The notes beneath the pieces were generated by a model. It saw nothing but the letters and a program-made list of their open reading frames with translations. It ran no database searches and was not told the origin of the DNA. From Cheilinus undulatus (lineage: Eukaryota; Chordata; Actinopteri; Labriformes; Labridae): a stretch of DNA of 64,000 nucleotides. The stretch covers positions 32,243,855 to 32,307,854 of the forward strand of contig NC_054867.1 of assembly GCF_018320785.1 (NCBI RefSeq), given 5' to 3'. The translations under genes were made by a program, and so were the position numbers. This document shows, one piece after another, positions 13,251 to 25,905 of this stretch. Position 1 is the stretch's first letter, and every line of letters begins with the position of its first letter.

Positions 13251-14790
13251 ACATTTGCATGTTCTACAACACATCTTCAAAAATGCATCAATTTAACCTT
13301 GACAATGAAAGCAAATATGCGGGGCCATTCAACATTTCCCCCACTCACCCTCTCCTGTAGAGCGTAAAGTGGCTTTATTTAATTGGTAATGACTTCATTC
13401 AGTGGTAAGTTTTGATCTTGAATTGTTTTTCAAATATCAAATATGAATAAAAAAAATAAAAAATGAAGAACAGCCAATTTGAATATATTTTTGAAATTCA
13501 CTTATGTTAGCTTTTTTTTCTTTTTTGGCACTTTTGGATCTCCGCCCTGTTGAGTATTCTGTATTACTGAAAAAAATTAAAACTAACCTTAAAACTAAAC
13601 TAGAATGAGGCATTTTCACTAAATAAAAACTAAACTAGACAACAAACCAGCAGTAAAACTGCACTCAACTTCAAAACAAAAAGTAAAAAAACAAATAAAA
13701 TAATGAAAATTAAAAAATCCAAAACTATCATTTCTGCTGTAAACAGAACTTTCTCAAATCTTAATGGCTGTTCCATCTACTTAATTCTCAATAATTTAAA
13801 TCATTAGGTTCCTTATGGCATCTCATCATGGAGTTCTGCTCTTGTTTTAAAATATCCAAAGGATTTTTATGTTGGACACACATAATTAACTCACAATAAT
13901 TTGAGTTAAACATTTTTGGAATGAGACTTTTTCCTTGCATTTGGCTTGAGCATATCAGGGGCCCTAGTCAGTAGTCCTTTTTTCACATTTTTCATTGAGG
14001 CAAGTTTTAATATCATCCTTAGTGACAATATTTCTCCAACAACTGAATACATTTGCATCACTTCTGTGTTCCTCTGAGACTGAAAAGTGCTTAGTGTGTA
14101 AAACAGACCACCAGAGGGCGTCCTGAATCAGGTTTTTTTCAACACATTTCTTGGTTTCTGAGATTACACGTTTTGCAGTTGGAAGAATCTTTGTGATTGT
14201 TAAAATTCTGAGGAAAAAAGACTGCTGTTCATGTCTGTTTTTAATAAAATACTGTCTTTATAGATCTGTGGTCTTCCTGTAATTCATGACCCTTTTTTCA
14301 CTTCCTTTACTATTCTTTTACTACTAAAAAAGTTTTTGTCTTTTTGTCGCTTAAAACATTTTGTTTTGTTGGAAAAATAGGAGCAAAAAGTGAAATGAAG
14401 AGATTTATGTGGCACGATACTTCAGAAGAAAATTCAGACAACCTAAACTTAATAATGATGTGAAAGCACAATGATGTATACTTAACAGAATAGGAGTCTC
14501 TTGAGCCACGAATGGAGATTGGTGCTCTCAAAAACGGATCTTGCCCTCATTGTGAAAACTTTGAGACAATGGGGTTGAAATTTGAAACGGGCTAAATTTT
14601 ACTGCAGTAACAATAAACTGAGTTTTTGTTTCATTGAGAAGTATAGTGAACATTTAGATTAAGATTAATGATTAATTACATATTTACATTATGATAGTCC
14701 ATTTTTTGCTGATCTACATGGACCTCCATGCGGATGAACTCCAGAAAGTTCGCTTTCCCCTCTTCTGTTCAGCTGTACTCAAATACAGAG
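13251..14790. other. Gene-free AT-rich interval
   Basis: Low-complexity A-rich runs (about 13440-13720) and no supported gene or element. Confidence 0.5.
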
Positions 14791-14802
14791 GATGATTTAG
14801 AT

Positions 14803-15262
14803 CAGTGGTTCTCAACTGGTCTAGCCTCAGGACCCACCAATATCTTTGATGACAAATTGCGACCCAAATTTCCAAAAAGGCATGTTTAATAAATGAAAGT
14901 GTTGCATTAAAGATCTTGGTTGGAACAGAATTTATGACAGGAACAACAGACAGGGCAAAACTGGCCTGTTTTACACCTCTTATCCCCACGCTAGTGTGAA
15001 ATTTTAGCCAATTTTCCAGAGAGCTTGAGAAATTACTTCAGAAACATGGTAAAAGCAGCTCCTTTATTGCAAGAAAATGAGATCAATGAGTTGGAATATT
15101 AATCAATCATTTAAATCTACCCACTATCACATAAAACAGAGGAAAATAAAAGGTATGGATGCATGTTCTTCATATACTTTTGCCACAATTTTTTTCCAGA
15201 CACACACTGGCAACCCACTGAAAACTGCTCCGCGACCCACTTTTGGTTGTTGTTAACCACTG
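14803..15262. mobile_element. hAT-type non-autonomous element, copy 1
   Basis: Starts CAGTGGTTCTCAACTGG and ends with a degraded inverted copy (gttaaccactg). Flanked by near-identical 8-bp target duplications atttagat (14795-14802) and ctttagat (15263-15270). The CAGTGGTTCTCAA terminus and 8-bp duplication are hallmarks of hAT elements. A second copy lies at 30872-31873. Confidence 0.8.
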
Positions 15263-15270
15263 CTTTAGAT

Positions 15271-18200
15271 TGTATTCAACCTTTTTTCTTACATAATCAG
15301 CTGTTTCTCAGCCCCAGAATTGTTTGCCTGGTATATTCTAGTATTACTTTAGATTCAATTGTGCAGAGCAACACAACCCCAGAAGGCACTGCAAAACCAC
15401 ACGCCTAATCGACATATTGACCCACTTTTATATCATATTGCATGCGGTGGACATGATAAATTTATAATAATGGATTAAAGCTAAATCTTGCCTGTTCTTG
15501 TATAAAACAAATCTGACGTACTACCAGAATACTAAAGTGTCTGAGGATAATTTCAAAAGAATGATAGTTTGTTGGAAAGAGGCTAACATTTAATTGTTAG
15601 ATCTGTGGTGTGCACAGGGGAAAGCAGAGGAAGTATTAGGGGTTTAATCCCTGGGTGTACATGTGTGTCTGGCTGTCTGGATCTCTCCTATAGCAGAGAT
15701 TAGACACACGGAGGCCTGCCAGGTATCACAGGGAGTCTGTGACAGAAGGCCTGTGAGAAAGTGTTATACTTATTCAAAGTGTTATCTCACAGCAGCACTG
15801 TGACATAATGTGGTACTGTAACAGGAAGGTCACCATCTTTTTAACACACAAACCTACTTTCCATCAAAGACCTCTTTACCTTCCTCTTCAAAACACCTAG
15901 ATTACCTGGTAACCAATCAGAAAGACACTTAGAAAGCAATTTAATTTTCTGCTTGGAATTTATTCATAATACTTATCAAATCGGTTTTCACAAGATATAA
16001 TAGAACTATTAAAAACTCCAATTTAGAAGCATGTTTTAGAAATCAGCAGGTCACTAAATCAAAGTTAAGTAGACTAGCTGATTATAAGATCAATTATTAA
16101 AGGAATCAAAAGTTTAAACTTAAAGAAAAGCCGTACTTTACAATCAAAGCTGTGCCACCCTTCATCCACACAGGACAAAATAAATGGTGATGAATGTCAT
16201 ATTGAACAGAACTAAACTGGTGGTTCATTTCAGTACCTCACCACCCCAGTGTGATCCTCCACCACTCCAGGAAAGTTATTAAATTTGTTATGTGAATAAT
16301 TTACACCTGTTTACTTCTATTATAATACCAAGACAGCTTTTTTTTTTTGAGCTGCTGACTTTAACACATTTTTTTCTCATAAATGTAGCAGTACTTAAAA
16401 AAAAAACAAAGTAGCATCACTATCAAAAAAAAAAAAAAAACTATACCCAACCCTATCTTTAATGTCAATAAGCTTCCTTTTGTGCATGTATTTAAAGAAA
16501 CCTGATTAGCTAGTTTTGTCTCTCCCAGAAATCATAGTTTGTAGGTCAAAAACATATGCAGACTTTATTTCTAAATAAATTGATTTTATTCCCTGTGCTG
16601 ATCCTCCTGAGTACAGCAAAGACATTTAGAAGACTGTTAATAAAAAGCAGTTAATTCAGCATTGGCCTGAAAATTAATCCAAAGTTCCCATGATTGTTGT
16701 TTATTTCATGTCCAATAAAGTATAAAAATGTTGTATTTTTGTTGCTTGATGACAATTTGGAGCAAAATGTTCTGGATCAGTCATATAATGTGTGATTAAA
16801 AGTCATGTTCCTGTTTGTTCAACACTTCCTGTTACACTTTCGACATATTAACCTCAGCAAGAGTGTGTTAAGCTGCTGTGTAGCTGCAAAGCGCAAGCTA
16901 ATCCCAATTAACTGTTGTGTACGTGGGACTTAAGGCACGCGGCAGGCACCCTTTGATCTAACCATTTTTAGACTTCTCACCCGCCTCGGGCTTGTAAGTT
17001 TCTCCAAGCGTCAATATCAATCTCATTTAGAGCTCAACTCTCATTGAAGCAGATGCCCCACATACGCAAGCACCACTCTGACCTCACAAGCAGGCTAATA
17101 CAGAGCTTAAGGCCTGCTTGTATCAACAATTAGCTTTAAAAACAACTTTGCATTTATTTCTTATCAATATAAGGATTCAGAATTATTGCTTATTATTAGC
17201 AGGTCAGAAATTTAACATGTACAGCCATGTGCAAAAATGTGTTATGGTTTGTTAAAATGAATCAAAGAAACATTTTCATTATTCAGTGAAAGAAGATTAA
17301 ACATGCATTAATTAATATATCAGTTTTTTTTTCTCATGCATCGTTATGTATACTGTATCTGTAACTTAAATGATCTTTTATTTGTCTATTTATCTATATA
17401 TTCCTATATTAAAGACTAAATCTGTATCATATTCATAACTAGGTATTCATATAAGTCATTAAAGCTAGTATGTATCAGTATATACCTCTATCTAGCTTTA
17501 TTGCACCTGTATAATTATACATACATGCATTATACAATATATCTATGAAATCTGTTCACTCTTGTGAATACAATGGATTTGATGAGTCAACATAACATCT
17601 TGTCAAAACCAAAAATAAGTGCATAATTTCAAATCAACCACATTTATATTGCTGAATTTTATGTTAAAGCAAACTGGTGGAGTAAATCTTTTTGTGTGTG
17701 TGTGTTGCCTTCTTTACAACGATTTAAAACATCTTTGATGTGTAAAATATATGTTTCAGATACTGTTTTTTTTTTTTTTGCAAAGATAAGGATAGGACAG
17801 AATAATTGTTCATTTTAAATATTATAAGCTGGCTACTTTAGTCTTGAAATGAAACATCAGTACTAACATTGTTAGTTATTAATGTAAAAGATTTTACTTT
17901 TATTTTTTTGGTCTCTGTATCACTGAAGGGGTCTTGGATCTCTAATCCTATTTGTCTATATTTTTAATTCTTTCTATAGGCTGTCTGTATGTTGTTCCAT
18001 CTGTATCTATACAAATATCTTTATTACTCAAGTATATTTTAAATCTGTCTCTTCATCTTTACCTGTGAAAATCAATCAATACATACATCCAATAGTATTT
18101 ATATAAATCATATCTCTCAGTCTGTCTTTATTGATTTCTTCAACTGTCACACACAGAGGCTCCCATATATGTAAACTAGTTCATCTACAGAAAGGAGAAT

Positions 18201-19480
18201 CTACAGTCAATGAAAGATTCCTACTCTTGCATTAACATTTATTTGAAGCATTGTTGAATAATAATATAGTTAGTGTGAATAAGACAATGACTTTTAAAAA
18301 TTGCTTCCCCATCAGGCCCCGCCTGCAGAGACAACCTGCGGTCTTTGACCTTAGGTGCAGATCTGCGTCTGCTGTAATCACCTTTGAAGACGACGCGAAT
18401 TGAAGGAGACAGGTGTCACCTCTAACGTGCGTTCTGACTCCCAGACAACCTGCTCAACACCTCCGAATTGCGTATGAGGTGAGAATCCAATTTGTGAGGA
18501 TTGAAGATTAGGGAGGGCCAAACCCCTCCGGTTTAACAGCTTGCTTGTGACTGTTTTTGGAGCTAAGCAGATGAACACAAGCTCCTTGGAGGGGAAATCC
18601 CTCTTGTGGGAATTGGCATACTTATGTCAGGTGTGACAGATGGTTTCCTGTTTATAAATCCAGGGAATTACCATATATGGTTGTATTTCTATTAGATTTC
18701 AATGTAATACATAGTGCACATTTGGAAGTTCAAAGATATGGCACATTTTTTGGAGAATTTGTAATATTCAAATCAGTTTAGAATTATTTTAGATTAGAAA
18801 AATGTGTCAACCGTAAGGCCATACCTGAAGCAAAATATTATAATTTTAATGTACCACAAAAAATAATTGCTTCATTTACTCTAACTCCATTGACAAATTA
18901 CTCCAAGTACATTAAGTAATTTGAAAACATTCTTTGTTGCCAGTACAAACTTTAATTGTTTTAATTTCATTATAACATTTGCAATAATAACTTCTAGAAA
19001 AATTAATAAAAAGAGCTATTTACATATTCAAACATTTTCTACCAATCATGAAAACTTCAGATTGTGCTATAACTTTTTGTTTGTATGTCAAAACAGTCAA
19101 ATGCAGGCCTACTTCATTGAGGGCCAGGCCTGTGTATGACATGTTTCATGACGTGTTTCATGTTACTTCTATATTATATAACCTCCAAGTGAAAATGGGG
19201 CTCATCCGTATGGCCATAAATTGATTTTAAAATTCTGCATGTAGAAAACATGCAAACACCTTTCACATTTCTTTGACAAGTCCTCAGAATGGACATTGAT
19301 GAATGCTGTAGACTCCAAGTAGCGCTGCAAACTTTTAAGTCCTGACAGTTTTCAGGAACTGTGGAGTTTAGAAAGTTTTTAGTTTCCCAGACCACTCAGG
19401 TGTTGTTCAGTACTCAATAAAGCACAGGTTAGACAATGGAGTAGCCTCTCTGTAGTGATTCTGAACAGTTTATAACATTT
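15271..19480. other. Gene-free interval with two GC-richer islands
   Basis: Mostly AT-rich with poly-A/T runs (16330-16440, 17768-17782). Two islands stand out: about 16850-17120, with a GCTAATCCCAATTA homeobox-type motif, and about 18300-18620, with TGACCTTAGGTGCA and GGATTG/GATTAG motifs. These may be conserved non-coding elements; no gene seen. Confidence 0.35.
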
Positions 19481-19492
19481 ACCTCACTTGCC

Positions 19493-20033
19493 TAACCTGA
19501 CATGCCAGATAGATTTGTTTGACACATCCACCTGGAAAACCTTCCATACTTAGCGTTTAGGAAAGGGCAGAGGATTTGAAAAAAACTCTGCATGTGATTG
19601 GATGAACTTTCTGTCCGTCACATCTTTACGGGCCAATCAGAGCAACAGAACACGCGACGTAGCCGCTATCGAGGTGCGTGTGCGCAGCTACAGAGGAATA
19701 ACGCGAACCACGACGACTATAGACATGTGAGTACTCGACTTTTGTCGTTTTTGAAAAGAAAACAACTCACTGCTGTTCTTTGCTCTTCTTTTAAATGTCG
19801 TCAAGTTCTGATAAAACTGGTGCTTTAGCAGCATCCATGCTAAGCTCCGGCCTCCTGTTGCTGCTTGCTTACGTCACGACTCCTCTCTCTTGCGTCTGGG
19901 AGTACTGCCCCTTGGCGCTGATTGGTCCTGTCACTTTCTAACCGGGCTCAAACGGTTCAGACGGGAGCTTTGCATGATGGATTCGCCAGTGAAAAATAAG
20001 GAAACGAGCGTATCCATCTGCTGTGCAAGATAA
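19493..20033 (+). mobile_element. Novel-looking 9-bp-TSD MITE, copy A
   Basis: Begins TAACCTGACATGCCAGAT, followed by a hairpin around the CAGATGGATTTG-like motif, and ends with an imperfect inverted terminus (ctgctgtgcaagataa). Flanked by tcacttgcc (19484-19492) and tgacttgcc (20034-20042), a 9-bp duplication with one mismatch. The interior matches copies at 31074-31639 (inverted) and 56469-56994. A translated block resembling AVLCSSF recurs in the copies, but no intact frame is conserved. Confidence 0.8.
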
Positions 20034-20042
20034 TGACTTGCC

Positions 20043-21700
20043 ACAGAGCAATTCCTTTTTAGACATGGCATTTTTGTCTAATTAGCAGATCCTTTAAGTT
20101 AAATATTAAAACTCTACATGTAAAAATTGTGTTGTATTTTCTTGCTGATGATTCCAGGGAAGAAGGTCCAAAACACTCTGCTGCCAGTAAGTGATTGAGG
20201 TTTTAAAAAAAAACTCCTGGACACTCCCATAGATACAGTGTAAAGAGTCTACAGTTCCTGAAGAGCAAACAGAACAATATGGGTCAGATACCTAACCATT
20301 TAGAGTCTCATTTTAGTGTAAAATGGTAGGTGACAAAATCTCTATTGTATAGTACATACTGGTGATTTGGGTTTTCCATTTTTCAAAATTGTCTCCCAAA
20401 AACATTCTCCATTTGATAAATGTCACTGCCCCAAGCTTACATCACTGTCATAGGAAAGTCTTTCTTGGAGTTTAGTTGTCAAAGATCTATGACACTAACT
20501 TTCTTGGAGTATTTAATGTCCAGCTGAAAACGAGGCGGTCTTTTCAAGCTGATACCCAAGGAACGGACCTTTAAAACAAACTTTTCAATTAAAAAATCTA
20601 AAACATGTTTATTTAAACAAGATTAACTGGAGGACAGAAAATGGTGTTTGTACTCTAAAAATGCCTCTTTTCAATTATTTATGATAGTCCTGAGTTTTGC
20701 TCACTGCAAATAAGACAATACATACAAATACATTACCACCAGAAAACTATATGTCTGTGTTTAATGCTTGTGTACTTGCAGTATGTTCTCTGCACTAAGC
20801 AGCGCCTCAAGAGACACCAGAAGCTACACAAGTAGTAGTTCGCCAAGAGCCAACATAATGTTATGGATAAAGGTGAAATAAATTGGTTCAATCAGAGTGA
20901 TACTTGATTTGACCTAAGTTATTTAACACTAGTGACTGATCTTCAGGTTTAATGGGGTATTATTAATGAAGTAAGCTTGTTGTTTTCATTAGAGATGTAC
21001 CACACTCAAAACAGTTTGGCTTAGGTGTTGGCAAACATCAGTCAAGACATGATGGCTCTCGTAAATCAGTAATCTCTTTATTTTGATTGGCTTACAGAGT
21101 ACTCTGTCAACCAGCAGGGTATTAATCACTCAGTGTAAACATAAAAACATTTGGAGAGAGTGACAAGCTTAACTTCACAGGTATCTGTGCTCTTCATAAT
21201 TGGAGGCTGGAAAAAAAGAACCCAAGTTTGATAAAGAGATTTAAAACTAAGTGAAAATAACTTGAAGTAGTCATGGTGCCAGAATTCAAAACCTTGGTGT
21301 GATTTTTATTTTCATTTCAGCACAGCACTAACAACAGTTAGTTTTTAATTGATCATTTATGTAATGGAGGTGTGGCTGTGGAAATATTATACGGTTCACT
21401 GAAGCTGTGATGGAGGAGCCCACTGTGAAAACATACCTGGCTATAAGCTTGATTCTGATTCTGATCATTCTCCACTTTTAGCTGATCTGAAGTTAAAACC
21501 AACAGAGATCCATTGCTGGACTGACAGAGCCCCTTTGATAAGACAGTGGTAGGGAGAAAAACCAGGCCTGAAGGTGTCTCATTAAGTAACAGGCAAATCA
21601 CAGTTAGATAAGACGGACAAACACTCTGCCAAGCCTACCATCAGAATCCCAGTTTTGATCAGTTAGTCAGTATTAATGAGCTCATTCAATCTGAATGTAC
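20043..21700. other. Gene-free interval
   Basis: No gene or classified repeat recognised. Confidence 0.5.
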
Positions 21701-21728
21701 ATTACCTGTGTTTGACTTCAAAGTAAGA

Positions 21729-22015
21729 GGATTAGCTCAGTGAAGACTAGCCTAAATGAATAAATTAAGACGAACAGCATGCAGCATGCAGCATCTATAA
21801 TCTGCAACCAAACTGATTAAAGAAAGAATCTTTTAGCTTTACAAACACTAAAACAATGCTTAAGAGTGGCTCAGTACATCTGAGGTGAGTTTGCTTATGC
21901 TATTTGACTTTAGATAACAGTGAGGTAATTGGTTTTTGCCCATCTAATTAAGTAATTAGAATCCTCATTATCTGTTGTCCCTGTCAACTCCTATGACTTC
22001 CCAATCTTTGGATTA
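21729..22015. promoter_or_regulatory. Candidate photoreceptor enhancer (homeobox-motif cluster)
   Basis: GGATTA (CRX/OTX core) at 21729-21734 and 22010-22015 flank TAATTA at 21945-21950 and 21953-21958, the type of site bound by retinal RAX/VSX factors. TAATTGG occurs at about 21926. The cluster lies 5.6 kb upstream of the first opsin, on the slc6a13 side, where locus control regions act in other teleost RH2 arrays. Motif density is the only evidence. Confidence 0.3.
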
Positions 22016-22139
22016 GTGTGGAGGAGTTTTAATTCAATCTGTGAGCATTACAAGCGTAGTTCAAGCTGAGAGTCACTGTGATCGCTCCATACTGACATCT
22101 AAATCAATTGTATTGCTCTTTTTTGGCAGATTGTATTTA

Positions 22140-23546
22140 CAGTTTTTCTCAGTCGCTTTGGTACATTTCTCGAATCATCCTCGACATTTGCAAAACATTA
22201 AATGCATATCTGAAAACGATTCGTACAAATAGCAAAACACCATGGATAAATATCTGTGTCAATGAACATGTCAGTGCCATCAGAATGGCAAGTCCTTGTG
22301 TCTTTGTGTACAGATAAGACAGTCAGATTGCTTGGTCATGTTGTCAATATAACAGTGTACTCTGGAGGGAGGTTCTGATGTAAACTATGGCTAAAGTTTT
22401 GATGACAATTATTGTAAATTGTAATTTACACCTTAGTGTATGTGGGAGATTGCAAGAGACTGGATATGATCACATTTATGCTTTTACTGTTTGTACTGTA
22501 ATGTTGACAGACCATGTCATTGCGATACAGAAAGGAAAAGCCAGCACTGCATAGCACAAAGAAAAAAACAAAAACAAAACAAAAAAAAAAAAACAAAGTA
22601 AAAATGTCAACATAGGACACTCTTCTTTGGGAAAACTGTACATGCAGTTCTGTAGGAATTACAGTGCAGTCTTCCTACACCTCCTGATGTTCCTGTATAT
22701 TGGGCCACAAATTCTCATCCACATCACAGCGAATATCTTCGTTTGCAATACAGCATGGAAAGAATCTTGTAGAGTGTCTTATCCAGCCTCTGCAGGTATC
22801 TGCTGTGATGTCATCACACGCTGCATCCATGGCAGCCAGAATGGTCATCTGTGTATGTGGCTGGTGATCATATACAGTGCTTAACAAATTTATTAGACCA
22901 CTCTAACCCTAACCAAAGTAAGGTTTATGTCACAGCTGCTCTAAATTAACAGCATTGGTAATTACCAAAATCATTTTTTATGTTTCTGCAATGGTTAATA
23001 CACCAATATGTAGAAGCTCTTTAACCCAAATGATATCTTTAATGCCAAAATATAATTATTATTGTGATCCATGAATTTTCAAATGTACTGATTTACAAAA
23101 AAACTGAAAAAATAGTAATGCACATTATTATTACTTCATTATATGTCAAATTATAGTTATTTACTTGCATTCCTAAACAGAAAAATGAGTTTTAGTGGTT
23201 GAATGTTATGCTTGATTCGTTTCTGACTTCTCAGAGAAGCCCAGTGAGCCGGCTCAAGTTGGGGTATAAAAAGGTGAATTCAGTATGAAATCCCTCATTT
23301 CATTATAAGACCCATTATAACATATTTTGATCAACATGACATAAGCAAATGAAAATGTAGGAAACAGCAGAGAATTGTACATAGTCATTTGCATGGATGT
23401 ACCAAAGCATTTTCAATTTGATCAAAGAAATGAGAAACTGCTTTTTTGATGTGCACAAGTGACACAATGATGTGAAGATTGAACAAGTAGTTTTGAGAAT
23501 TTCAATTCTGATCTGAGACATGTACTAAAGCGACTGAGAAAAACTG
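22140..23546 (-). mobile_element. Tc1/mariner-type transposon with decayed transposase
   Basis: Near-perfect inverted ends, CAGTTTTTCTCAGTCGCTTT on the left and the complementary aaagcgactgagaaaaactg on the right, flanked by TA (22138-22139 and 23547-23548). On the minus strand, 22887-22675 encodes a transposase C-terminal piece with GWIRHSTRFFPCCIA and DVDENLWPN, a pattern seen at the end of IS630/Tc1-type transposases. It is interrupted by a second TA-flanked element at 22875-23305. Confidence 0.8.
22875..23305 (-). mobile_element. Tc1-type MITE, copy 1 (nested, one end missing)
   Basis: Starts CAGTGCTTAACAAATTTATT after TA and matches, in opposite orientation, the complete copy at 53921-54458. 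The far end is truncated near 23305. It sits inside the 22140-23546 transposon, so it inserted later. Confidence 0.7.
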
Positions 23547-23548
23547 TA

Positions 23549-24190
23549 ATCTACACCCAGTACCCCATAATGACAAAGTGAAAACTGAATTTTAGACATT
23601 TTTGCAAATTTATCAAAAAAAAAAAAAAAAAAAAACATTGACATACTGTAGGTATTCAGACCCTTTGCAGAAACACTTAAAATTTTGCTCAGGTGATTGA
23701 ACATTATTTGGAAAGGCACACACCTCTCTGTAGAAGGCCTCACAGCTGATAATATACAGTATATCAGAGCAAAGTTCAAGCCATGAGGTCAAAAGGAACT
23801 GCCTGAAGAGCTCAGAGGCAGGATTGTCACAAGGCACAGATCTGGGGAAGTCTACTTGACAATTTCTGCTGCAGTGAAGGTTACCAAGAGCCCGGAATTC
23901 TCAAATAGAAGAAGTTTGGCACAATCAGCAACTCTTCCATGAGCTGGTTGTCCAGCCAAACTGAGGAATTGGGGGAGAAGGGTCTTACTACCCTTTGTCA
24001 ATGTATTTTAATGAACTGTGTGAAGCACTTTGAATTGCCTTGTTGCTGAAATGTGCTATACAAATAAACTTGCCTTGCCTTGCCTTACTAAGAGAGGTGA
24101 CCAAGAACCTGATTATCACTCTGGCTGAGGTCCAGAGATCCCTCTCCTCAGAGCAAAACACATCAAAGCACACTTGGAGTTTCCAAAACA
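23549..24190 (+). mobile_element. Tc1-like transposon 5' fragment, split by a LINE tail
   Basis: Contains the common fish Tc1 terminal phrase taccccataatgacaaagtg, then degraded transposase N-terminal sequence (acaggattgtcacaaggcac; an arginine-rich helix-turn-helix region) up to the gaggtgaccaagaacctgat phrase at about 24096-24115. A foreign piece at about 23995-24090 splits it. Stops throughout. Confidence 0.75.
23995..24090 (+). mobile_element. LINE 3' tail nested in the Tc1 fragment
   Basis: Reads gaagcactttgaattgcctt, then gtgctatacaaataaacttg and a (CCTTG)n end, the usual 3' end of a fish non-LTR element. Confidence 0.65.
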
Positions 24191-24210
24191 TTCCATGTGA
24201 AAGCCTGTAT

Positions 24211-25660
24211 ACAGTGCCTATAAAAAATATTCACCCCCAGGATGTTTTACCCTTTTATCAATTTTATAAATCAATCATGGTCATTATAACTTGGCGTTTT
24301 TTTAAGTAAAACAACATCACAAAAAAAACTTTTAAACGTCAAAGTAAAAAAAAATATTTCATCAAAATGTCAATTGAATAAACATATGTAATTTAAAATA
24401 AGTGACTGCATAAATATTCACCTCTTTCTTTCAGTATTCAGTAGATGCACCTATGGCTGCAATCACAGCACTGTCTGTGTGGTTAGGTCACACATCTGCA
24501 CATCTGACAGGAACGGCCCTTTTCAAGTCCATCCTCTCTATTGCACTGAGGTCTAGGCTTTGACTTGACCACTCCTAAACATTCACCTTTTTGTCTTTAA
24601 ACCATTTTTGTGTAGCTTTGGCGGTATGCTTTGGGTCATAGTCTTGCTGGAAAATAAGCTGTAGTTTGCTTGCAGACTGAATAAGATTGTCCCATCGGGT
24701 TTTCTTATATTTTGCCATATTCATTTTGCCCTCTACCCTTACAAGCCTTCCAGGGCCGACTGCTGAGAAGCATCCCCACAGCATGATGGTGGTAGCATCA
24801 TGCTTTACAGTGGTGATGGTATGTCTCTGGTAATGTTCAATGTTTGGTGTCTACCAAACATAGCGTCTTGTCTGATGGCCAAAAATTACCATTTTGGTCT
24901 CATCAAACCGAAGAACATCCCTCCACTAGAGCACGGAGTCTCCAACAGTGACTTTCTCTTTGCCACTCTCTCATAAAGTGAAAGAGTCTCTCATCTCAGC
25001 TGCTGAAGCTTGTAACTAATTCAGAGGTGTCTTGGTGACCTCTCTCACTAGTCTCCTTCTTGAACGGTCTCTCAGCTTGTGAGGATGGCCTGATCTAGGC
25101 AGATTTACACATGTGCCATATTCCTTCCATGTCTTGATGATGGAGTTAACTGAACTCTGGGGGCCTTGGGGGGCCTGTTCAGGGCCTTGGAAATTTTTCT
25201 GTATCTGTGTCCACCCCCTGACTTACACTTTTCCATAACCTTGTCTCTGAGTTGCTTTGAGTGTTCTTTTGTATTCATGGTGTAATGGTAGCCAGGAATA
25301 CTGATTTACCAGTGACTGTACCTTCTAGACACAGGTGTCTTTATACTACAATCACTTGGGACACATTCACACTCATAAAATCCCCATTTCATTAATTGTG
25401 AGATGACTTGCACTAATTGGCTGTACCTCTGTTGAATTTGGTTGGTCACTTAAAAGGGGATGAATATTTATGCAATTACTTGTTTTATCATACATATTTT
25501 GATTTAATTGACATTACTTGTGTTTTTTCACTTTGATATGAAAGATGTTTTTTGTATCTTTTTGGGGTCAAAAAGCCAAATTATATTGACTGTGATTGAT
25601 CTATATTTGTAAATCATTAAAAGGGTTAAGTATTGTTCCCTTCTAACATTGTTCTTATCA
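24211..25660 (-). mobile_element. Tc1-like transposon with transposase pseudogene
   Basis: The left end reads acagtgcctataaaaaatat after TA; a diverged partner of its inner part is seen near 25618-25640. The transposase reads on the minus strand from an ATG at 25278 (MNTKEHSKQLRDKV) to about 24530. The DDE-domain part at 24784-24575 includes MLWGCFSAVGPGRLVR and FQQDYDPKHTAKATQKW. Several stops and shifts between these blocks make it inactive. Confidence 0.85.
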
Positions 25661-25670
25661 TATCTGAGTT

Positions 25671-25905
25671 AACTGTAGCTCTGCAGGTAGTCAGTCAGAA
25701 GGTCATGGGTTCTACCCTCGGCTCCTATAGTCACATGTTGGGTGGCTGCATCAGTGGAGCATGAATGTGTATGAATGGGGTTGGTAAATACTGATGGCCA
25801 CTCTACATAGCAGCTTCACCATCAGTGAGTGAATGTGGTGTGGACGCATAAGTGTGGAGATGACTACAAAAGCACTGCACAAGCTTAAGTCCATTTTGAA
25901 TTGTA
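25671..25905 (+). mobile_element. tRNA-derived SINE
   Basis: A-box-like TAGCTCTGCAGG (about 25676) and B-box-like GGTCATGGGTTCTACCC (about 25701) are spaced as in tRNA SINEs. A body and 3' end with aaaagcactgcacaagctta are also typical of fish SINEs. Confidence 0.65.
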
